A stretch of DNA of 64,000 nucleotides, from assembly GCA_036507005.1 (NCBI GenBank), contig DASXQT010000077.1:173030-237029 (forward strand), written 5' to 3'. Made by a program: the position numbers and the translations under genes. Below are positions 59,291-64,000 of this stretch, piece after piece (position 1 is the first letter of the stretch; every line of letters starts with the position of its first letter). The notes under the pieces were generated by a model. It ran no database searches and was not told the DNA's origin. It saw only the letters and a list, made by a program, of their open reading frames with translations. Source of the stretch: WS-2 sp036507005 (GTDB lineage Bacteria > Eisenbacteria > RBG-16-71-46).

Positions 59291-59920
59291 TCACGCCAGG
59301 TGGCGAGCGAACCAGCTCGCCGCGTGCTCCGCCACGGCCTCGAGCGCGCCCGGCTCCTCGAACAGGTGCGTGGCGCCGGGCACCACGATCAGCTCCCGCT
59401 CGCAGGCGAGGCGCTCCAGCGCGCGGCGGTTCAGCTCCAGGACCTCCTCGTCGCGCGCGCCGACGATCAGCAGCGTGGCGGCGCGTACCCGCGGCAGGTC
59501 GTCCGCGGCGAGATCGGGCCGGCCGCCGCGCGAGACCACGGCGCGGATCCGCGCCCCCAGGCCGGCGGCGGCCGCCAGCGCCGCGGCCGCGCCGGTGCTC
59601 GCGCCGAAGTAGCCGAGGGGCGTGGGCGGCTGCGACGCCTCGAGCCATTCGGTCGCCGCTTCCAGTCTGCGCGTGAGCAGCGGGATGTCGAAGCGCCTCT
59701 CGTCGTCGGCGTCCTCCTCCGGGGCGAGGAGATCGAAGAGCAGCGTGCCGACCCCCGCATCGCGCAGCGCGGCCGCGACGAACTGGTTGCGCCGGCTGTG
59801 GCGGCTGCTTCCCGAGCCGTGGGCGAAGAGCACGATGCCGGCGGGCCGCTCGGGAACGGCGAGCGCGCCCTCCAAGGTCGCGCCGCACGCGGGAATGTGG
59901 ACGATGCTTTCGCCCGTCAT
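59291..59920 (-). CDS. Alpha/beta hydrolase, dienelactone-hydrolase-like
   Basis: A 209-residue compact hydrolase. It has the strand-turn segment PAGIVLFAHGSGSSRHSRRNQFVAAALRDAG, LLFDLLAPEEDADDERRFD, nucleophile elbow GYFGASTGAAAALAAAA (Ser in GASTG), catalytic Asp in LLIVGARDEEVLELN and His in VPGATHLFEEPGAL. Homologues of this size are often found beside phosphoribosyltransferases, but no specific substrate is known. The stop is 4 bases from the DUF72 gene, so it lies downstream of DUF72 in the same minus-strand run (order ccmF, small gene, dinB, DUF72, hydrolase). Confidence 0.88.
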   Translation of the reverse strand: MTGESIVHIPACGATLEGALAVPERPAGIVLFAHGSGSSRHSRRNQFVAAALRDAGVGTLLFDLLAPEEDADDERRFDIPLLTRRLEAATEWLEASQPPTPLGYFGASTGAAAALAAAAGLGARIRAVVSRGGRPDLAADDLPRVRAATLLIVGARDEEVLELNRRALERLACERELIVVPGATHLFEEPGALEAVAEHAASWFARHLA

Positions 59921-59924
59921 GCCG

Positions 59925-60758
59925 TCACGCCGGCAGGTTCTGCTGCCGCAGCAGCTCCTGCATGAGCTTCGCGTTCCGCGCCGCCTGCCCGGCGTGGCAG
60001 TTGTTGAAGAAGAGATACGTGCGGCGCGCCTGCTGCGCCAGATCCGCGATCTTCGCGATCCACTCGCGCAGCTCGGCCTCGGAGTAATCGTAGTCGTAGC
60101 GGTCGCCGGAGCGCGCCCCCGCCCCGGAGCCGAGAGCGCGCTCGGGAGAGCCGGCCCACCAGTTCTGCGCGTTGCGCCCGTGGAAGCGCACGTAGGCGTC
60201 CTCGGCGGTGAGCATGGTGACCGGCGGCAGCAGCCCCTGGAGCCGCGGCTCGTCCACGGCGCAGAAGCCGATGTGGTGGGCGCGCAGCGAGGGCTCGAGC
60301 TGGGGTGTGAGCCACGAGTCGTGGCGGAACTCGACGAACAGCGGCTCCCCGGGCAGCAGGGTGCGCATGGCCTCGAGGTGGCGGCGGTGGGTGTCGGTGC
60401 GCTTGAAGCCCCACGGGAACTGGGCCAGCAGGCCGTCGTACTTCTCCGCGCGCTTCAGGGGCTCGAGCACGGCGAGGAAGTCGCGGTAGAGGGCGGGGTC
60501 GCGCGAGCCGCGGTGGGTCATCTCCTGGTTCAGCTTGACCACGAAGCGGAAGCCGGGCGGGGTCTTCTTCTCCATCTGCTCCAGCACGCGCGGATGCGGG
60601 ACCCGGTAGTAGGTCGAGTTCACCTCGACGCAATCGAAGCGCTCGGAATAGTAGCGGAGGAAGTCGCTCGACTTCGTGCCCTCGGGATAGAAGGGACCCA
60701 CCCAGTCGGGGAACGAGTAGCCCGAGGTCCCGACCAGGATCCGGCGCTCGTCGCTCAC
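59925..60758 (-). CDS. DUF72 family protein (YecE-like)
   Basis: A 277-residue TIM-barrel-like protein. Family motifs include ILVGTSGYSFPDWVGPFYPEGTKSSDFLRYYSERFDCVEVNSTYYRVP, FVVKLNQEMTH, LLAQFPWGFK, PLFVEFRHDSWL, AYVRFHGRNA and YLFFNNCHAGQAARNA. The full core is present. DUF72 proteins are widespread and may act on nucleic acid or be linked to repair, but no activity is established. The GTG start at 60758 overlaps the stop of dinB (GTGA), so it is translationally coupled to a translesion polymerase here, which is suggestive of a DNA-repair setting. Confidence 0.93.
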   Translation of the reverse strand: MSDERRILVGTSGYSFPDWVGPFYPEGTKSSDFLRYYSERFDCVEVNSTYYRVPHPRVLEQMEKKTPPGFRFVVKLNQEMTHRGSRDPALYRDFLAVLEPLKRAEKYDGLLAQFPWGFKRTDTHRRHLEAMRTLLPGEPLFVEFRHDSWLTPQLEPSLRAHHIGFCAVDEPRLQGLLPPVTMLTAEDAYVRFHGRNAQNWWAGSPERALGSGAGARSGDRYDYDYSEAELREWIAKIADLAQQARRTYLFFNNCHAGQAARNAKLMQELLRQQNLPA

Positions 60759-62017
60759 GGATCGGGATCGGCGGGAGCGCGGGAGCGCGCCAGGCGCCCG
60801 CCGCGCGGGACCGCCCGCGCGGAGAGGGTGCCGAACGGGACGTGGGAGAGCCTGCGGCGGTGGACGAGGGTGCCCAGCGGCACCACGCTCGCCTCCCCAA
60901 GTCGGTCGCGAACGCGGTCGAGCGCCTCGCGCAGCGCGACCGAGCGCACGTCGGAGTCGAACAGCTCGCTCTGGGAGGCGGCTCCCGCGCGGGCGAGCTG
61001 GGACACGCTCACCCCCAGCAGCCGTACCGCGGCGCCGTTCCAGTTCTCGTGGAAGAGGGCGCGGGCCATGCGGAAGATCGCATCGCACTCCGCGGTGAAA
61101 TCCGGCAGCACCCGCTGGCGCATCACGGTGACGAAGCGGTGATCGCGGAGCTTGAGCGTGACGGTGCGGCCGACGTAGCCCTCGCCCCGCATGCGGCGCG
61201 CCACCTGATCGGAGAGCCGGAGCAGCGTTCCCGCGAGTGACTCCTCGTCGCCGCAGTCTTCGGACAGCGTCACCTCGTGGCCCATGGACTTGGCCTCCAC
61301 CCCGCGATGATAGGGCACGAGCGGAGTGTCGTCCTCTCCCCACGCCGCCTCGCGGAGCTGAGGGCCGATGATGCCGAAGGCGGCCTTGAGAGCAGGTTCG
61401 GGGGCGTGGGCGAGATCGCCGACGGTCTTGATCCCGAGTGACCGCATGCGCGCGGCGAGCTTCGGTCCCACGCCCCACATCGCATCCACGTCGCGCGGCC
61501 AGAACACGCGCCGGAAGCCTTCCGGATCGAGCGCCGTGAGCCCGCGCGGCTTCTCGACGCCCGAGGCCATCTTCGCCACCAGCTTGTTGGGCCCCACCCC
61601 GATCGAGGCGCCGAGCCCGAAGCGCCGGTCGATCTCGCCCTGGAGCGCGCGCGCGACCTCCGCCGCCCGCTCGAGCGTGGGCGCTTCGGGCCCCAGCCCC
61701 ACGAACGCCTCGTCCACGCTGAACGGCTCCACGTCGGGCGAGAAGGTGGTGTAGAGGTCCAGGAGCTGGAGCGAGAGCCCGACGTACTTGGCGGGATCGC
61801 CCTCGACGTACTCGGCGTCCGGGCAGAGCCGGCGCGCCTCCTCCAGGCGCATCCCGGCGTGAACGCCGAAGGGACGCGCCTCGTAGGAGGCGGCGGTCAC
61901 CACGCCGCGCCGCGACGGGTCGCCGCACACGATCACCGGCCTGCCCCGGAGGTGCGGGTGGTGCGCCTGCTCGACCGAGGCGAAGAAGGCGTCCATGTCG
62001 ACCAGCAGGATCATCAT
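60755..62017 (-). CDS. dinB: DNA polymerase IV (Y-family translesion polymerase)
   Basis: A 420-residue Y-family polymerase. Palm/fingers motifs: ILLVDMDAFFASVEQ with metal Asp, VVTAASYEARPFGVHAGM, and the second metal pair SVDEAF. A helix-hairpin-helix (MWGVGPKLAARMRSLGIKTVGDLAHAP) and the little-finger domain (KSMGHEVTLSEDCGDEESL, TVTLKLRDHRFVTVMRQR) follow. The last ~70 residues are an extended Arg-rich tail with QSELFDSD, which resembles a beta-clamp-binding motif (QxxLF). It copies damaged DNA during the stress response. The downstream DUF72 gene overlaps it; an upstream 84-codon DUF6504-like gene is 10 bases away. Confidence 0.96.
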   Translation of the reverse strand: MMILLVDMDAFFASVEQAHHPHLRGRPVIVCGDPSRRGVVTAASYEARPFGVHAGMRLEEARRLCPDAEYVEGDPAKYVGLSLQLLDLYTTFSPDVEPFSVDEAFVGLGPEAPTLERAAEVARALQGEIDRRFGLGASIGVGPNKLVAKMASGVEKPRGLTALDPEGFRRVFWPRDVDAMWGVGPKLAARMRSLGIKTVGDLAHAPEPALKAAFGIIGPQLREAAWGEDDTPLVPYHRGVEAKSMGHEVTLSEDCGDEESLAGTLLRLSDQVARRMRGEGYVGRTVTLKLRDHRFVTVMRQRVLPDFTAECDAIFRMARALFHENWNGAAVRLLGVSVSQLARAGAASQSELFDSDVRSVALREALDRVRDRLGEASVVPLGTLVHRRRLSHVPFGTLSARAVPRGGRLARSRAPADPDP

Positions 62018-62027
62018 GGGCGCATCC

Positions 62028-62282
62028 TCAGCGCGGCAGGGTCCATGCCCTGGCCAGGATCCAGCGCGGCCCGCGCGGGTCGTAGCACAGCTCGTAGCTC
62101 TCCCCTCCCCGGCCCTCGACCGCGAAGTAACGCAGCACGGTCTGCCCCTCGCGGCGGCTCCAGCGCCCGGTCACCTTGCCGACCCGGATCACCCTGCCCT
62201 GCCAGCGAAAGCGCAGCGGCTGGATCCCGCCGTCGACAAAGGCCGTGATCACGTCCACCGGGTCGTTGAGCGATTCGAACAC
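62028..62282 (-). CDS. Small DUF6504-like protein preceding dinB (84 aa)
   Basis: An 84-residue basic protein, all beta in pattern: PVDVITAFVDGGIQPLRFRW, GRVIRVGKVTGRWSRREG, TVLRYFAVEGRGGESYELCYD, and RWILARAW. It matches the description of DUF6504, small proteins often encoded beside DNA polymerase IV or the ImuA/ImuB-DnaE2 mutagenesis cassette. GTG start at 62282, 10 bases before dinB's ATG, so the two probably form one transcript with DUF72. A terminator at 62339-62369 separates it from ccmF, so it begins a new unit. Its role in translesion synthesis is inference from neighbourhood. Confidence 0.75.
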   Translation of the reverse strand: MFESLNDPVDVITAFVDGGIQPLRFRWQGRVIRVGKVTGRWSRREGQTVLRYFAVEGRGGESYELCYDPRGPRWILARAWTLPR

Positions 62283-62338
62283 TTTGTTCCATGGGCACCG
62301 TGGCGGAGCCTACTGCACATGCGTGCAGTCGCCAAGCA

Positions 62339-62369
62339 CGAAAATACCCGCCCCCATCGAGGGAGCGGG
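62339..62369 (-). terminator. Rho-independent terminator after ccmF
   Basis: Read on the minus strand: CCCGCTCCC, loop TCGAT, GGGGGCGGG (one T-G wobble in a 9-bp stem), then TATTTTC. It lies 19 bases beyond the ccmF stop and before the DUF6504-like gene. Confidence 0.85.
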
Positions 62370-62387
62370 CACGCGCCGCGCCCGGGG

Positions 62388-64000
62388 TCAGGCCCCGGCG
62401 GTTGCCCCGCGGTTCAGGTCCAGGGCGCGCCGCAGCACGCTCAGGAACGCGCTCCCGAGCATGATGATCGCCCCCACCCACACCAGGTTGATGAGCGGCT
62501 TGGTGCTCACCTCGACCGCCAGCACATCGCCCCCCTCGCGGTGGCGGAGCCCCGGCACCTCGAGCGCCACCCGGCCGGTGTTGGGATCCACCGAGACGAT
62601 CTGGACCGAGCCGCCGCCGGGCAGGTAGTCGGGGATGCTGTTCGGCATCCCGTTCTTCATGTTCATCTCGAGCACCGGTCGCGCCGGCACCGTGCGCCCG
62701 CCGATCTCGACCCGGAGCCGCGCGGCCACGCGCACCACCTCGCCCATCTGGCGGTCGAAGTCCACGAACGTGTACTTCACCTGCCCCACCTGCTTGGTCT
62801 CGCCCTTCGCGAGCCACAGCGCGTGCGAGGCCGGGTCGTCGCCCACCATCTCGAGCGGCGAGATGTAGATGTCGTGGGTGAGGAGGCGCTCGATGTGCGG
62901 CTTCTTCATGTAGCCCTGGCTGAACTCGCTCCAGTAGAGCGCGGGCAGCGCCTCGAACTTCCGCTCGGGCGCGTTGACCGCGATCATCACGTGGTCCTTG
63001 CCGTTCTTGGCCTTGCGTACGCCCTCGAAGGTCAGGCGGTAGCCGAGTGCCGCGCGCTCCTGGCCCTGCGGGAGCTGCACCTGGACCGCGTTCCCGTACC
63101 CCGAAGAGGCCACGATCCCGATCAGCATCACCGACACGCCGAGGTGGCCGAGGTAGGCGACGCCGTGCTTCCAGCCGGCGCGAAAGCCCCGCAGCGTCAC
63201 GATCGCGTTGGCGGCGAGCGCCCAGGCGGCGGAGAACACGATCCCCGCGGCGAGCGGCTGGCGCACCCCCAGGATCACCGCGATCACCGCGACCACCACC
63301 GCGACCCCGACCGAGGGGAGAGCGGCGCGCAGCAGCGATTGCGGATCCTGCTTGCGCCAGCGCATCAGCGGGGCCAGGCCGAGGAGAGTCCCGAGCGCGA
63401 TCGCGAGCGGCGCGTTCACCAGGTTGTAGTACGTGGTCTGGACGTTCGAGGGCGGCCCGAACAGCCGGGTGATCAGCGGCGCGCTCATCCCCACCGCGGT
63501 GAGCGCGCACATCAGCATGAACACCAGCTGGCCGAGCCACATCATGGACTCGCGCGAGAAGTTGCCGAGCGGCTCCTGCGGCCCGGGGATGTCGCGCAGG
63601 CGGTAGAGCAGGGTACCGTAGCCCACGATCGCGGTCAGGAACAGGAACGAGAGCAGGAATCCGTTCAAGCCCAGGTTGACGAACGAGTGCACCGAGAAGT
63701 CCGCCAGCACTCCGCTGCGGGTGAGGAACGACGCGTAGAGCACGAGCACGTACGAGGTCACGGCCAGGAAGAAATTGGTGCGCCTGAGGCTCCCGGTCAC
63801 GCGCTGCACCAGCAGCCCGTGCAGCAGCGCGATGTTCGAGAGCCAGGGGATGAACGAGCCGTTCTCCACCGGATCCCAGCCCCAGTAGCCGCCCCAGCCC
63901 AGCACCTTGTATGCCCACACGCCGCCCATGATGAAGCCGGTGGCGAGAATGGCGGCGGAGAATACCGTCCACGGCAGCACCGCCTTGATCCAGCCGTCGT
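62388..64000 (-). CDS. ccmF: Cytochrome c heme lyase subunit CcmF, C-terminal part (continues past the window edge)
   Basis: At least 537 residues of a multi-pass membrane protein of the heme handling (CcmF/CcsA/NrfE) family. The tryptophan-rich WWD segment, LGWGGYWGWDPVENGSFIPWLSN, is near the visible start, followed by RTNFFLAVTSYVLVLYASFLTRSGVL and about seven more hydrophobic helices. A large periplasmic domain lies before the last helix (LINLVWVGAIIMLGSAFLSVLRRALD). CcmF transfers heme from CcmE to apocytochrome c in the periplasm. The 5' end is beyond base 64000, so roughly the first quarter is missing from view. A terminator at 62339-62369 ends the transcript. Confidence 0.95.
   Translation of the reverse strand, partial: DGWIKAVLPWTVFSAAILATGFIMGGVWAYKVLGWGGYWGWDPVENGSFIPWLSNIALLHGLLVQRVTGSLRRTNFFLAVTSYVLVLYASFLTRSGVLADFSVHSFVNLGLNGFLLSFLFLTAIVGYGTLLYRLRDIPGPQEPLGNFSRESMMWLGQLVFMLMCALTAVGMSAPLITRLFGPPSNVQTTYYNLVNAPLAIALGTLLGLAPLMRWRKQDPQSLLRAALPSVGVAVVVAVIAVILGVRQPLAAGIVFSAAWALAANAIVTLRGFRAGWKHGVAYLGHLGVSVMLIGIVASSGYGNAVQVQLPQGQERAALGYRLTFEGVRKAKNGKDHVMIAVNAPERKFEALPALYWSEFSQGYMKKPHIERLLTHDIYISPLEMVGDDPASHALWLAKGETKQVGQVKYTFVDFDRQMGEVVRVAARLRVEIGGRTVPARPVLEMNMKNGMPNSIPDYLPGGGSVQIVSVDPNTGRVALEVPGLRHREGGDVLAVEVSTKPLINLVWVGAIIMLGSAFLSVLRRALDLNRGATAGA

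Overview
The window is about 70% GC, almost fully coding, with short intergenic gaps and many start/stop overlaps (ATGA, GTGA). I see no rRNA, tRNA, IS element, prophage or CRISPR array. Lipoprotein, TonB-dependent receptor and beta-barrel genes indicate a Gram-negative envelope. Several families (Ser/Thr kinase joined to a TolB-like/TPR tail, DUF2911, PDZ domains with a cysteine pair, SpoIIE phosphatases on membrane sensors) recall high-GC uncultivated lineages such as Gemmatimonadota, Eisenbacteria or related FCB/Myxococcota-like groups. This placement is inference. The genes look chromosomal and heterotrophic.

Layout. 0-5 kb: end of a membrane glycosyltransferase, a type III polyketide synthase with an ICMT-like methyltransferase, a membrane GAF-SpoIIE phosphatase and queF. 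5-14 kb: miaB, a Ser/Thr kinase fused to a BRCT domain, a ROK sugar kinase, a penicillin-acylase family hydrolase and a fused alpha-beta 2-oxoacid dehydrogenase E1. 14-16 kb: an alpha/beta hydrolase and a Ser/Thr kinase gene that has lost its middle. 17-25 kb: a five-gene minus-strand run (gamma-glutamyltransferase, amidohydrolase, PIG-L deacetylase, a tiny membrane protein, a sodium:solute symporter) that looks like peptide or amide scavenging and uptake. 25-30 kb: an outer-membrane protein, a glutaryl-CoA-type dehydrogenase, a sensor kinase and a second SpoIIE phosphatase. 30-37 kb: a repeat-bearing lipoprotein divergent from a LytS-type kinase / TPR / TonB receptor / LytTR regulator operon. 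Two perfect LytTR-type repeats lie between them.

37-45 kb: FMN reductase, GNAT, membrane proteins, fdhD, thyX, a kynureninase-like PLP enzyme, a LOG-family protein, a Rieske protein and a methyltransferase. 45-51 kb: a compact molybdenum hydroxylase operon (2Fe-2S, Mo and FAD subunits, XdhC, MocA). Its FAD subunit carries the four-cysteine signature of 4-hydroxybenzoyl-CoA reductase. 51-56 kb: a beta-barrel protein, an FAD oxidase, then class II aldolase and fructose-1,6-bisphosphatase (gluconeogenesis) around an NTF2-like protein, then arsC. 56-59 kb: an ECF sigma factor with a good candidate autoregulatory promoter, a membrane partner and a double-PDZ protein. 59-64 kb: hydrolase, DUF72, DNA polymerase IV with a small DUF6504-like partner, a clear terminator, and the 3' part of ccmF.

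The most interesting points are the LytTR operator/regulator circuit whose membrane sensor is shared with the nearby SpoIIE phosphatase, the kinase-BRCT fusion, the ECF/double-PDZ module and the internally deleted kinase.
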